Source of the DNA: Mangifera indica
Taxonomy: Eukaryota > Streptophyta > Magnoliopsida > Sapindales > Anacardiaceae
DNA: 64,000 bases
Direction: 5' to 3'
NCBI RefSeq assembly: GCF_011075055.1
Contig: NC_058149.1
Coordinates: 8,934,449 to 8,998,448, forward strand
The notes beneath the pieces are model-generated. The model ran no database searches. It was not told the origin of the DNA and saw only the letters and a program-made list of their open reading frames with translations. This document shows positions 46,801 to 59,764 of the stretch, in pieces. Within the stretch, counting starts at the first letter, position 1. Every line of letters starts with the position of its first letter. Made by a program: the position numbers and the translations under genes.

Positions 46801-49800
46801 AGGTCTTGTGACTTAAAAAGTATGGATTTGTTTGTTGTTTGAGTCAAGATCCTAGCCCTTGCATAAGGTATAACAGACTCCCACAATGGAACTACTATAA
46901 TTGTGTAGGAATAACCACGGATGTTTATGTCATAAGTATTGATACCATTACAACTTGCTAAAGAAGAGATTTTGTTTTCTACAATCAGATGGTGCTTCAC
47001 TGGTATATTGTGGTGTCATATCATCTATTTATTGAGGGGGTTTTCTTATGAAACACTTTTATGCATACAAATCAGGGCCACAATATAGTATTCAGTGATA
47101 CTTGAAACCTGACAGCATTCCAAATATCTTTTACTGGTGGCATTTTAGACTTATTGAGAGGTAGGGCATTATTTTTAAATTGTGAAAATTTAAAATGAAC
47201 AGCTTGGATGTCTTTATTAAAAGAAGTCGAAAAAAAATAAAAGCTTAGATATCTTTGTAACTATTTTGATTATATCGTTTATTTATTTCTTTCTTTTTTG
47301 TGCAGGGAGCTCTAGCCCAAAGCATAATAACATGCCTGCTCGAAGGTGAAGCTATAAATGATGCATTTCAATGTTTTATATCAATTTTTCATTATATTTT
47401 AAGCTCAATTGTCTTTGGAAGGCTTCCCATAGCTTGCTCATTTTCCTTTTGGAATATTGATATAGTTTGAAAAGGAATAATACTACATGTTCAAATTCTT
47501 CTTGGGAACTAATTTTTTCAAATTGATGTGACAGAAGCAAACTTAAGGAAAACTTTTGCTTGCTTAATTTATTTATTATTATTATTTTTTCGGATAGAAT
47601 CCCTTTTAGGTTTATGTTCCAAAAACATCCTCAGTGTATGATCCTACCCCCGTAAGGGTTATTGTGCTCAGAAATGTAATTAATTTTTGTTGAATGAGAG
47701 AAAATCTTGAGGGTAGATGAACTGGTACAGTGGAAAAAGGTCCTCTACGTGGGCTTCCTTGGCAAACCAAAAGAAACTTGATTCATTATCCATTCCTGGT
47801 AGGATTAGGAGGATTTTCAATCATTAGGAAAAGTATCTGGGAAGTTAACAGTTTCTGCTCTTAGCAATTCATGAAATAGGAAATAGAATCGCTAAGTATT
47901 TTATCATTTGTCACTTTAGAACTGTCTCCCTCTTCCAAGAATTTTGGCACGGGTAGCATCCAAATACATCAACCGATGAGTGAAATTTCAAATTACTGCC
48001 AGCTCACTGAAATTTAGTTGATGTTTAACATGGATTGGCATAATTGATATGTAAATTAGGAGGATTTTCAATCATTATGAAAAGATTGAGATATATATTT
48101 TTTTCAATGCTTGTTTGATAAAATTTTTTCTTCAAGGTATAAAGTTTGGACGTAAAAGTTATTAGCTTTTAAGAATTGAGCATCCTTTTCTTTTTGGTAT
48201 AACTATGGCCTCGGTACTGCTAAAGAATAACCACTTTATGATTTCAATGATGAACCAATTTGAACAGTTTTGTTAGTTTTTATGGAAGACATTTTGTTGT
48301 AGTACTTTCGTCCAGTGGCTGAACCTGCTTTTTTTTTGTTGCCATTTATTTATATTTTACCTGTCTGATTTCACCAGGGTTAACAAATTCTAGACTCACT
48401 ACTATTGTTGTTTTTCTCATCAGATCTAATGCCGAGAGCATTGATGATGAACAACCAAGGGTGGAGAAGTTGTCCTTGAAGAAAAAGGGGATAGGGTCGG
48501 AAGTCAGAGCAGAACGCTTGGCCAATGCAGATGCTGACTTACAGCTCTTGGGCGAGGCAGAACGGGGAAGACAACTGCAAAAACAAAAGAAACGCAGGCT
48601 TCAAGGACGTGAAGATGAGGTATGCTATATATCACTTATCATCCTTGTTTTTCGTGCTAGTGAAAGTTTGTATCTCGTCTTATATTTCTCTCGCTTATCT
48701 TCTTTTCTTGTCTTCACTTTATGTAGTCAGCAGTGGCTGTCCCAAATGATCCATATAATTGAAATATCATAACATAGAGTTAATCAGGAATGATTGAAAT
48801 TGGGAAAAGAGGGAAAGAGGCTAAAGCCAGCACATCAAGTGTATAGGTGTTTCTGGAAATCATGATCATTAAACATGTTTAAGTAATTAAATTGAAATTT
48901 CAAATGAACCTAAAATTTAACCAACATTATTTAAGCTGTAATAAAATTAACAAATAACATTTCTCTTTTGTGCTGTTTATTTGGTATTCCTGGAACCATT
49001 TTGCATGCGAGCACTTCATATTCATAGTTGAAATTTCTACCTATTTAAAAATAATTGTTTCCTGCTGCAAAATAGCCTTGAAACCTAAAACTTAAGGTAA
49101 ATTTTGGGTGCCAAATTTGATTACTTTATCATATTGCTAAGACTGGGACAGAGGAGGTGAATGTTAGGACATTTCTTCATGCTGTAAATAACTTTGAATC
49201 CTCAAATCCTCACCCTCTCCCCCTTTATCCTCTTTGCATATTTAAATGCCATGTGATCCTTTGTTATTTTATCAGAAAGGTCCCTAAATGAACAATGGAA
49301 GATTCTTAGAAAGAAGGAAAGAAAAGAAAATTTGGTTTTGGGGTTAAAGGAAAGGGTTTTAATTATTAAAGGTCAAGCCTGCCATGCATGCATGCATGAA
49401 AATCATAATCTTTTATGTGAACCTATTTATTGTAACATATTTCTCTTCTATATGTGATATTTACCATTTTTTAACCTTTGCTTTGCTGACTATCAGGTTT
49501 TAGCAAAACTTGAGATGTTCACAAAGGCCATCACTGGGAAAGCAAATGCCTCAAGCAACAAATCTGAAGGCGGTGAAGATGACGATTTCTCTGATTGGAA
49601 AACTGTAAGGTTAAAGTTTGCACCTGAGCATGGCAAGGTAAGCTTTTTCTACTTCTGATGTCTACAATTCTGTTCTTTTCATTTATCTATAGGTCTCATG
49701 CCAATTATATGTGCAAACATTTTGCATTTACTATCGACTGGAATTGACCAAGGAAAAATGAAGACAGACACATTGCAAATTCCCTTTTATTTCTTCACTT

Positions 49801-50134
49801 AATACAAAATTATGATGATAAGTCTAAACAATTGAAATTTGATCGTTTATATAACATTATTTGGAATTGTATCTTCATATGCAGTGGAACTGGTACTATA
49901 ATTACTTAATTTTGTGAATAGTTTTACAGATTAATTCTCGTGCCCGTTACCCCCTGCACTGGATATAAAATTTTTGTGTCAATCATCTTGCAGGATAACA
50001 TGTCTCGTAAGGATGATCCAAATGACTATGTTGTGCATGACCCACTGTTGGAGAAAGGGAAAGAAAAGTTCAACCGAATGCAAGCCAAACAAAAGCGACG
50101 AGAACGTGAATGGGCTGGCAAGTCTCTTACTTGA
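43896..50134 (+). CDS. CYP57: CYP57/CWC27-type cyclophilin, ten exons
   Basis: Exons: 43896-44115, 45260-45438, 45515-45616, 45797-45903, 46026-46158, 46517-46742, 47306-47345, 48424-48619, 49497-49637, 49994-50134. All introns are GT..AG; the joined frame is 1485 nt, 494 residues, close to the roughly 500 of Arabidopsis CYP57. Residues 1 to about 170 are a cyclophilin domain: [15 protein letters not shown] (catalytic Arg kept), NGSQFFIS, and [14 protein letters not shown] with the Trp typical of active cyclophilins. The C-terminal half is charged and helical ([45 protein letters not shown]), as in CWC27 proteins. CWC27 is a spliceosome-associated factor, so a nuclear splicing role is inferred. 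The start is the only ATG before the domain. Upstream sequence lacks an obvious TATA box. Confidence 0.93.
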
Positions 50135-52250
50135 CTTGTCTTGGCAAACTTATACAAGCTTGTGAATATTAAAGACCAAATGATAACTTCCGAGTTAGTT
50201 CACATGCCAGTTTGCCAAAAACTAAGCAAAGGTTATTCAAACCATTGAAGCCAGTGTCCAAGAAACTAGGAAGGTTGGGTTTTATTACTATGGTTTCATT
50301 CAGCCAAGGGCAACTTTAACTTGAAAAGAGAATCGCAGCCCTTTTGGTATGTCACTTTACCGCATTTCTCTCTGTAACTTTAATTTTATTTTTAATTATA
50401 ATTTGTTTAATAAGTAGGTAAGGGTCAACAAGATAGAAGAAGACTATTGCAGATATTATTTGTCAAGTTCCTTTTTAGATTTTTTTTTTTTTTTTTTATA
50501 TAAAAGCATCAAATACTTTGATTCCAATCACACCTCGCATTCAATCAGTGTGAAGAGTTTTGGAAATTGCCAGCTGCATTAACTAAATTTTGAAAATTTT
50601 ATGGACATTTGACTTGGAACTTGAGAAAGAGAGCATATTTATCTGTCATGCATTAGACTTATTCCAGGGCATAAGGCAGTAGAATATATGTATAATATTG
50701 ACAGACTGTTCAGCCTGAGTAGAGAATCACATGGTTTGTGTTAATTGTGTTTGTGGCTCATTGTCAAGTTTGACGTTGCCCTCATCCATCACTGTGATCA
50801 TTCTAATACATAGCTGTCCATTTTGAAAGAATGTAATCAATTCTAGAATCACAATTGGCAGCTACCAATTAAAAACAGCGTTTCCAGTTGATTGTGACCG
50901 GATTAAAATGCACCAACGGTTTCACTCACACTTGAAATTTTAATTTAAAGTGGTACTTGATTATTTTGAAGAAGACATTTTGTACTGGTATTTTAAAGGT
51001 TGGAATTTTGAACATCTTGAACAAAAACTCTTTCCTAATACTATTCCTTTCTATTTAATTCTTACAAAGTTTAAAGGCTAAACTAGTTTCTTTACTTTGG
51101 ATGACTTTATTTATTTATCTTTTTATTTTTGGGTTTACTTTTATTATTAATTTAAATACAAATGGGCATGACATTTTTTTTATTGCCAGCTCAAAAGAAC
51201 ATCATCAAGATGGATTACTTGGGAAAAAACGAATAATTGATATTACACCTGACCACTTCCAAATTGCATCATGTAATAGTATTATTATCATGTCACTTGG
51301 CTTGGCTTTATGATGTTATAACAAATTTTAAAAATAATCTTAAACCAATACAACCAAGTCTCCCTAAATTCTATCGATACTATGACCCACACGTTAACAG
51401 GAGGCAGCTTCACATATTTTTGTCTAATCTGACAAAAATATCCTAACTAAAGAATTAGTGTATATTTATTTATTAAATAATATTTATATTTAATATAAAT
51501 CATTTGGTGGGTTAATCAAACTGTCCTTGACTAGTTAACTTTGATATTCCATAAGATAACCAAAAAAACTTACAAGGAAATTTTAGTTTTAATGCTGTTA
51601 ACTTCAAATTCACAACATTAGGTTAAAAGGTATTCTTCAACTCACAGCATCTCAAACTTTTAGTTTTTTTTTTTTTTCTTTGAGTAATGGGGGTTGGGGG
51701 TTTCAGATGAAAAGGGTAAAACGGTCATTTCTGCTGATCAATTGATGTTCACTAACAAACTTGATGGAATGGGGGTTAGAATCCCGTTTCCAGAACTAAC
51801 AAGTCCTAAATGAAAACTCATAAAAACATATGGAGGTTTAGAAATAATTCCAAGTAACTTTAGAAAAATGAAAGATAGACCATCCAAGTCAATTGTCCAA
51901 CAGCACCTACCCCCACATTAGCCTTTAATTAATTGTACTTGTTTTGCTGCTGTGTTCACACTAGCACACGTTTTTTTAACATGTCGATCGAACTCAACTA
52001 TGTTTTTATCTTTGACCTTTTTCATCATTTTCTTTTGACATTTTATGCCTACCAATCAAATCAAACTTCATCCAACTCTTCTATTTCCCATTGCCCTTTT
52101 CCGAAAATTTGTTTCACACTGTGTTCACACCAATCCCATACACTTTTTCATTCCTTATATATCAAACTACCCCTTCCGTCCCTCCCTGCTCCTTTATATT
52201 GTATGTAAAGCTTCATCTTTTTCTTTAACCTTCAAACTTCTCTTGAAATT
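50135..52250. other. Intergenic region between CYP57 and the ALP1-like gene
   Basis: Contains the CYP57 3' UTR and, in the last 300 bp, the ALP1-like promoter and leader with CT-rich sequence (52140-52240) and a TATATTGTATG stretch near 52195. No additional gene was recognised. Confidence 0.5.
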
Positions 52251-53768
52251 ATGAATGACACCACCATAGCTACCTCTCGTAATGCCAGAAAACGGAGGTT
52301 AAAAGATGAGAAGGATCATCGCCTTCAAAGGGATGACTTTGAACATGATGACAACTTGTTTCATAATGATGATGAACAAGGAGCGAAGAAGAAAGACTTG
52401 AAGAGTATTATTACTTCGTTGATATTGTTGGACGAACAAGACAAGGGCGATGAAGAAGAGCAGAACAAGGCCTCTGCTGAAGCAAAGTCGCTCTTCGACA
52501 CTAATCGAAAGAGGAAGACCAAGACCATGTTGGAGTATTACTCCAATCTTCCAGATTGCTATTCAGAATTTGAAGAAGCTGAACGTATAAAGAGGAAAAA
52601 TTCCCGCTTTCTTGCCTCTTCCGTTGCCACCATCGCCGCACTTGCTGATTCAGATAATCTTCAAAAATCTGTCAAGCAAGGGAGCGGTGGGCCGGGCACG
52701 GCCCAGCACAGGCGTTTGTGGGTTAAAGACCGGTCAAAGGCGTGGTGGGATGAGTGTAATAGTCCTGATTACCCAGAAGAGGAGTTCAAGAAATGGTTCA
52801 GAATGAGAAGGCAAACTTTTGATATGATATGTGAAGAGCTGAATTCTGTTATTGCCAAGGAAGATACAACTTTGCGTAGTGCAATTCCTGTGAAGCAAAG
52901 GGTTGCCGTTTGTATTTGGAGACTTGCCACGGGTGAGCCCCTTAGACTTGTGTCAAAAAGGTTCGGTTTAGGAATTTCAACTTGTCATAAATTAGTTCTT
53001 GAAGTGTGTACAGCTATTAGGAGTGTGTTAATGCCAAAGTATTTGCAATGGCCGGAGGAAGATGGTTTAAGGAAAATTAAAGAAGAGTTTGAAGTCATGT
53101 CTGGGATACCAAATGCTGTTGGTTCTATGTATACCACACATATTCCTATAATTGCGCCTAAGATTAGTGTTGCAGCTTATTTCAACAAGAGGCATACTGA
53201 GAGGAATCAGAAGACTTCGTATTCGATTACGGTGCAAGGCGTTGTGGATCCGAAGGGGGTGTTTACTGATGTATGCATTGGTTGGCCTGGTTCAATGCCT
53301 GATGATCAGGTGTTGGAGAAGTCTGCTTTGTATCAAAGAGCCAGTGGGGGTCTTTTGAAGGGTCAGTGGATTGTTGGAGGTTCAGGGTATCCCTTACTGG
53401 ATTGGGTGCTGGTACCATATACACAGCAGAATTTGACATGGACTCAGCATGCCTTCAATGAGAAAATTGGAGAGATTCAAGGGGTTGCTAAAGATGCATT
53501 TGCAAGGTTGAAAGGAAGGTGGAGGTGTTTGCAGAAAAGAACAGAGATTAAACTGCAGGACCTGCCTGTGGTTCTTGGGGCTTGTTGTGTGCTGCATAAT
53601 ATCTGTGAGATGAGTAATGAGAAGATGGATCCAAGCTTGACATTTGACCTTTTCGACGATGAGATGATCCCAGATGTCCCTCTAAGATCAGCCACCTCAA
53701 TGAAGGCTAGGGATGCCATTGCTCATAATCTTTTGCACCATGGCCTTGCAGGCAATGCATATTTATAG
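52251..53768 (+). CDS. ALP1-like protein (domesticated Harbinger transposase)
   Basis: Single-exon ORF of 505 residues. Residues 1-110 are charged with basic patches (RNARKRRLKDEK, NRKRKTKTM) that could be nuclear signals. Residues about 160-255 hold a helical DNA-binding-like region (WWDECNSPDYPEEEFKKWF, then KQRVAVCIWRLATGEPLRLV). Residues about 290-455 hold a DDE_Tnp_4-type nuclease fold. Active Harbinger proteins have GxxDGTH, a middle Asp, and an xxER glutamate. Here these read GSMYTTH, SMPDDQV and GVAKDAF, so the first Asp and the Glu are lost and nuclease activity is unlikely. Length and C-terminus (DAIAHNLLHHGLAG) agree, from memory, with Arabidopsis At5g12010/At4g29780-type ALP1-like proteins. 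ALP1 itself associates with Polycomb complexes; the role of this relative is not established. Confidence 0.92.
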   Translation: MNDTTIATSRNARKRRLKDEKDHRLQRDDFEHDDNLFHNDDEQGAKKKDLKSIITSLILLDEQDKGDEEEQNKASAEAKSLFDTNRKRKTKTMLEYYSNLPDCYSEFEEAERIKRKNSRFLASSVATIAALADSDNLQKSVKQGSGGPGTAQHRRLWVKDRSKAWWDECNSPDYPEEEFKKWFRMRRQTFDMICEELNSVIAKEDTTLRSAIPVKQRVAVCIWRLATGEPLRLVSKRFGLGISTCHKLVLEVCTAIRSVLMPKYLQWPEEDGLRKIKEEFEVMSGIPNAVGSMYTTHIPIIAPKISVAAYFNKRHTERNQKTSYSITVQGVVDPKGVFTDVCIGWPGSMPDDQVLEKSALYQRASGGLLKGQWIVGGSGYPLLDWVLVPYTQQNLTWTQHAFNEKIGEIQGVAKDAFARLKGRWRCLQKRTEIKLQDLPVVLGACCVLHNICEMSNEKMDPSLTFDLFDDEMIPDVPLRSATSMKARDAIAHNLLHHGLAGNAYL

Positions 53769-55837
53769 TTGAATAAAGTTGTGTTTGTTCATTTTATGAG
53801 AATCATGATTCTTTTGTTAATCAATCATTAGAGTTGTGTATTCATCCAAATTTGAAGGAGGGGCTATCTAAATATTACATACATACATACATACATATAT
53901 ATATTTGTCCCTCCCTCAAATTGAAGAAGTTTATAGCCGAACATCACAGTGTAGCCTAGGTTCCATACTCCTACAAGAAATAAAAGATTAATAAAATGTA
54001 ACATTACAAACAATATTCTTTTGCTCTGGCTTGTAAGTGTTAATGTCAAATGTTGAGATGTTTTTTATTAGCGTTCTATGATTATTCAACTGCATATATG
54101 ACAGATCCCCAGAAGCATAAACTAATGTTTATCTAGGATGACAGAAATCATTCAGAAACCCTTCATGATTTGTATTTGTTTTATTAATTAGACCTCATGG
54201 ATCATCCCCAGTTAGCAAAAAGAAGATTGATTCAGAAGGTGATTAGAAATTTTTTTCATTTTGTATTATGGTGAAGCATAGTGCTATTTTGGAACTTGTT
54301 TGTTCTTGCACTTCCTCTGCCTAATAAATCTAAGTCATCTCTGTATTTATTTACTCTTTTCTCTATTGAAACATTATTATAACTGAGAGATTCAACATAA
54401 AAGTACACACCAAAATGTTACTAAACAATAATAGGACCATGTAAGTACACATCTTATCCAAGTCTCTGAATCTGTCATTACATGCTTAATATAGGTGTTC
54501 ATTTTTTTATATTTTCTGGTTCCTGTTTGCCAGCCAAGCAACTTTGTTGCTAAATAAAGATAATGAAATTGTAAAGAGGTTCACATTCCCTTAGATTTTG
54601 TTCGTTTATTTAAGTTGTTTCAACTGTATCTACAGAGAAAATGCATGTCTTGGCACGGAAACTTAAAATGAATGTACCTTAATACTGAAAAGATGAGGAT
54701 GAAAATGATAGCATGCTAGATCTGTAGTGTGAAATCATGAATATTGTGTTTTATCAGACAATGTGGAAACCACAGCCGCATTGACAAATCAACAGCTCAC
54801 AGAATTTTCCTCACTGAACGCTAGTTTAACTTCTGGGAAAAATCCACACAAACTGTACTTGTCAAGTGGTACCATCTAAATCGACCCTTTGCTTGTAAAC
54901 ATGCAGAAAATTCTTGTAACTTGAATTGCAAGATAATTAAATAAATCCTCTGCTGCTTTCATACCATTGGTTAACATTTGAGAATTTTTATTCATGATGC
55001 ATGATTCTTAACACTTGGCAGTCGGCATGCATATCAATTAATAATCTTTTCCATTGAACGAAACAATATATCTTAAGCATATGCAAGTAAAAGATTAATT
55101 TGGTTGACAGCTGCTGCCATTTAATGAACATGAAATTTTGAAATTAAGTGTAAATGCCATGCATTGTGTTATAATCAACAATGAAATATATTACATATAA
55201 AGAGTATGCTAGCAATGAATTTACTTGCCTCCACTCTGCAACACCTAGTGAGAAAATTACAAAACTCGGAAAACGAAAATCTAATGTTAGTATAGAACAA
55301 GGATGGCATTGGAGGGGCGGAAAGGAGATTGATATCCCCATCTCTGTAGGGGATATATAATTTGTATATCATTTGTAATATATAATTTTTAAAAGTTTTA
55401 ATATATAATTTTTAAACCAATTATAAACAAGACAAAATATTATATAATGTGTTTTATTAATAGACAATTAGAATAGTTTGATGAAAAAATTAATCAATAA
55501 AAACAGTTTAAAAAATAAAAATAATAGATAATTTCAGATATTTCGGATCAATTCAAATATTTAAAAGTTGAGTTAAATTTAAAAATTTTGATACGATTCT
55601 TATTCGAATTGGATTAGAATTAAAGAACTTTGACATAAAACTTAAACTGACACCATACAAATATAATTCGATGACCCAATCTGTCAAATCTTACCTTACA
55701 TCGGTAAATCTATCAACTTCTTCGTTAGATCATATGCTGGGCCTATATTTCCTTATTTTTAATTTCATAATTAACAAAAATTTTGTTACTCACTCGATTT
55801 TTCTGCAAATAATAGTTGTATTCTTCTGAAATACATT
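53769..55837. other. Intergenic region after the ALP1-like gene
   Basis: 3' UTR of the ALP1-like gene followed by AT-rich DNA. Includes an (ACAT)n/(AT)n microsatellite at about 53877-53904. No gene recognised; ORFs at 55144-55372 are overlapping chance frames. Confidence 0.45.
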
Positions 55838-56906
55838 AACAAAAAATAATTTGTCCCCAAGGTATATTGTAATTCCAAACTCACGCCCATCAACTTTCAA
55901 AAATTCAAAATCCCACTTATAAGTTAATTTCTGTTAAAATTTTCAATTATAGTTAAGAGTAAAATTATAATTTTAATAATATTATTAAAAAATATATAAA
56001 TTATTATATTTTTTTCAAGTTTTAAAAACTAATAATTTTACCCCATTTAAAGTTTTATAGTTTTAAAAAATCACATTTTCCCTCATCTAGGGTTTCTATC
56101 TTTTTCCCATTTCAATCGCCCCCTAAAACTTTTAAAAACTTCCATTCATCCCTCTTTTGAACTTCAATTTTCAACATCCTCTCCATTCATCTCCAACCTC
56201 TTTCTTGCCTAAGTTGAGTCAACGTCGACCTTGTTTTACCCTAACTATCCTCTGGCAACGTCGATGATGAGAAACAAGAAAACCCTAGATTGGGGGAAAC
56301 CCACAAACCATTGTCCAATCCCAATGATTCTTGACCAAACCCACAAATGATTCCCAGGATTCTCAACCAAACCCACAAACGAGTGCAATAAAGAGATAGA
56401 GATCTCTTCGTCGCATTGTGCGATGAAGAGACCTAAAGATCTCTGTCTCTTCGTTGCATCATAGTTTCTTGTCTCCAACGTCGTCGAATAATAGCTTAGA
56501 CAAGACAAGGTTAACGTCGGCTCATCTTAGGCAAATGAGGAGGTTGGAGATGGACAAAGAGAACACCAAAAATTAAAGTTTAAGAGGAGGTGAAACTGAA
56601 GTTTTTAAAAGTTCTAAAGGCGGTTAAAATGAAAAAAAAGATGAAAACCCTAGATAATGGAGAAAATATAATTTTTTAAAATTTAAAAACTTTAAATAGA
56701 AATAAAATTGTTAGTTTTTAAAACCCAAAGAGAGGAGAAGTAATAAATTATATTTTTTTAATATTAGTATTATAATGAAAATTTTATTCTTACTTTTAAT
56801 AAAATCTTAAGAAAAATTGACTCATAAATAAGATTTTAAATTTTTAAAAATTGAGATATGACTTTACAATTGCATTATACCTTGGATGGGAAAAAGTCTT
56901 TTAGCC
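55838..56906. mobile_element. Foldback Mutator-like MITE, copy 4
   Basis: The right end ..CCTTGGATGGGAAAAAGTCTTTTAGCC is an inverted, better-preserved form of the left end (..TTTGTCCCCAAGGTATA). Flanks AAATACATT and AAATTAATT match at 7 of 9. Interior symmetry is strong: CATCTCCAACCTC / AACGTCGACCTTGTTTTAC near 56190-56240 faces GACAAGGTTAACGTCGGCTC / GGAGGTTGGAGATGG near 56500-56555. The loop (56280-56480) contains its own direct and inverted repeats. Confidence 0.75.
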
Positions 56907-57075
56907 AAATTAATTTTTTTTAGACTATTTATCAACTTAAGAGTTTTGGATCTATCTATATCGTTACCTACCGCCTCAGCGAGAAAAAACGGATGGCTTG
57001 AGATGTAATTAAGGGAATATAGGCGTGTCATCTAACAGCTAGATTTATGTTTAACAGTTTTTATATATTTATTTA

Positions 57076-57930
57076 GGGCAAACGATAATTTTCCACCCAA
57101 ATTTTAGTTCAATTTTAAAAATATATTTATAATAGATAAAAAATTTAAATATCTATCTATTTTTAAATTATTATTAAATTTTCTGTTAAATATAAGGTTA
57201 AAACTATTATTTAACAATAATACTAAAAAATATATAATTTTATCTTATTTTTTCTTTCAAATTTTAAACATTAATATTTAACTCTCATATCTGAACTTTA
57301 AAAAGTGACTCCCCCCCCCCCCCCCTTGAATCTCTAATTTTTTCTTCACTCTAAACCTCTTCCCTCCGACCACCAATGACAAACATGGTTGGAGGTTAAA
57401 CGACGAGTATAATACAACAAAGAGTCGTCCAGTGAAGATAACGCTTGTCGTCCAACGTTGTCCAAAATGGATAACTCTTCATCTTCCAGAATGGACGATG
57501 CTTTATTGTCCAGAGATCTGGATGATAAAGCATAATCTAGATTTAGACGATGTTCGTCCTCCAAATCTGGATGATGATCGTCATACTTGGATGACAATCA
57601 TTGTCTAAAGGATAACATCTGGATAAAAACTCTTCCATCATTAGTTAGTCATCACCGGAAAAAGTGATTAGATTTCAGAAGGAAAAATAAATTTTTTAAA
57701 ACTTCATTCAGGAGAGAAAATATTAGTTTTTCAAATTAAAGGAAAAAATGAGATAAAATTTTAATTATTTTAATATTACTATTAAAATGATAAATTTATC
57801 ACTTAATCCTAATAAAAAATATATAAATGCGTTTTAATAAAGTAAATTTTAGATAAATATTTAGATTTTTTATCTATTATATATATATTTATCATTTTAA
57901 CAAAATTTGGGTGAAAAATTGTCCTTTTCC
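57076..57930. mobile_element. Foldback Mutator-like MITE, copy 5
   Basis: Left end GGGCAAACGATAATTTTCCACCC, right end the inverted ..GGGTGAAAAATTGTCCTTTTCC. A perfect 10-bp duplication TATTTATTTA flanks it (57066-57075 and 57931-57940). A C15 run lies at 57311-57325. The centre has repeated GGATGA/CTGGATGATxx words. Confidence 0.8.
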
Positions 57931-58271
57931 TATTTATTTATTAACTTCTTTTTCCCTAGATTTATTTAGATCATCTGTGACACCTGAAAGCTAGATATCG
58001 CAACCCTTCAGAATATAATTAACTATTTTTTAAGACATCGTAAAGATCAAACAGATTTCATTATGTTAGACTAAGCTAGCTTTGTTTGGACAATGCTTTC
58101 GTTATTAAGACAAAAAGTTTCTATAATTTACGATGTATTTAGATGAATCATCTGAATTCATTAAAGTCAGACTTTTCTGAAAATAATTGAGAGAGACAAC
58201 AATGGTTTAGGATAAAATGAAAAAGTCTAAAAAAACAGAGATGATGGTAAGAGAGTAAAAAAATAATTATA

Positions 58272-58531
58272 GGTTTGAATGGCTTTTTAAATTTTAAAAA
58301 TATTATTAGTTTTTAAAATTATTAGAAGTGAGATTATTAATTTTTAAAATTTATGAAAAAATATAATAAATTATATTATTTTTTAATATCATTGTTAAAA
58401 TAACAGTTTTACTTTTATATATAACTAAATTTTTAATAAAAGTTTGATGACTGAGATATTTAAGTTTTTAAAATTTTATAGATAAAAGTTTAAAAATACA
58501 CTAAACCTTAGGTAGGAAAAGTTTTTCAACC
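58272..58531. mobile_element. Truncated Mutator-like MITE, copy 6
   Basis: Only one arm of the family is clear: ..ACACTAAACCTTAGGTAGGAAAAGTTTTTCAACC at the right end. The left part lacks the matching terminus. ATAATTAT words occur on both sides but not in exact register. Confidence 0.5.
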
Positions 58532-58566
58532 TTATAATTATTAGTGTTTTATCGCACATTATATGC

Positions 58567-59428
58567 TAAGGGTGTGTATAATTCAATTCAAACCGTAAAA
58601 TCGAACCAAACCGATTAAAAATTATAATTTGGTTTGGTTTGGGTTATAATTTTCCAAAACTTTTTTTTCAGTTTGGGTTGTGGTTTGAGCAATTTTCAAA
58701 CTGACTCAAACCATAAATCATATTTTAATACATACATATATATAAAAAAAACTATGTTTGACAAAATTTCTAATAAACAATTAAATGTATAACTTGTTTT
58801 TTAATATTTATTTTACTTTTTTTTGTATATGTGTATAGTATATTTATTTTATACGTGTATATTATGTTTTAGAAAATTATAATTCAGAGAATTTTAAAAT
58901 ATTAAAACTATAATAGTTGAATTGTGTATATCATATAATTTATCAAAAACTTAATTTATCATATCATGTATCATATTATATGATACACCTTTTAAAAATT
59001 AAAATAATAAATTATTAATAAAATATTATAATTAAAACGTCATCATTTTGAAAAATATTACAAACACCTTTAAAATTTTAAAATTTTTCATATACACCTC
59101 TAATGTATTCATTTTCTCTAAAAAAATATATCAATTTGTATAAAAATATGTATCGTATCGTAAGATACATATTGTATCATATAATACGTTTACTGTATCG
59201 TATTAATTCAATATACCTTATAATACGTATTATTTTCTATTTGTATGGTATCATATTGTAGAATACAATATATATCGTATATCGTAGGATACTAATAATT
59301 ATGTTCAAACCGTAATCTAAACCGGATCAAACCGTATTTTTTCAGTTTAGTTTGGTTTGAAATTTTTTCAAACCGTTTTTTTCAGTTTGATTTAAAAAAT
59401 CTCTCAAACCGCGCCGTGCACACTTATA
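58567..59428. mobile_element. hAT-like MITE with AAACCG subterminal repeats
   Basis: An exact TTATATGC duplication (58559-58566, 59429-59436) flanks the element, extended to nine bases by a shared preceding A. Ends are TAAGGGTGTG and ..CACACTTATA, imperfect inverted repeats. Both subterminal regions carry many GGTTTGG/CAAACC and AAACCG words. The centre (about 58920-59290) is a run of GTATC/GATAC palindromic motifs. No ORF. Eight-base duplications and GGGTGTG termini fit the hAT superfamily. Confidence 0.75.
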
Positions 59429-59764
59429 TTATATGCATCATACTATATATGATAATGTAGACAAAGATGCATCAATAAAATTATGTGTACATATTTTTTA
59501 TACGTAATTTAAATATATAGATGATATATCGTTATATGATTGAATAATTTTGAAGTATATATAAAGTAACCCCTAATTATATAATAATATATCGTATCTG
59601 TATCTAAATTGTATACCAAAAATATATATTTTAAAAGAGTTATATTATCTATTACTTATATATAGTATCACATGATTGGATATTATTTTATCTTTAACTC
59701 AAAATCACTCAATATATTAATTTATATATTCAAAATAAATTAATAATTTTATTGATTTTAAATA

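Noticed and set aside
53394..53719. - strand ORFs inside the ALP1-like gene
   Set aside because: Shadows of the long, conserved + strand frame.
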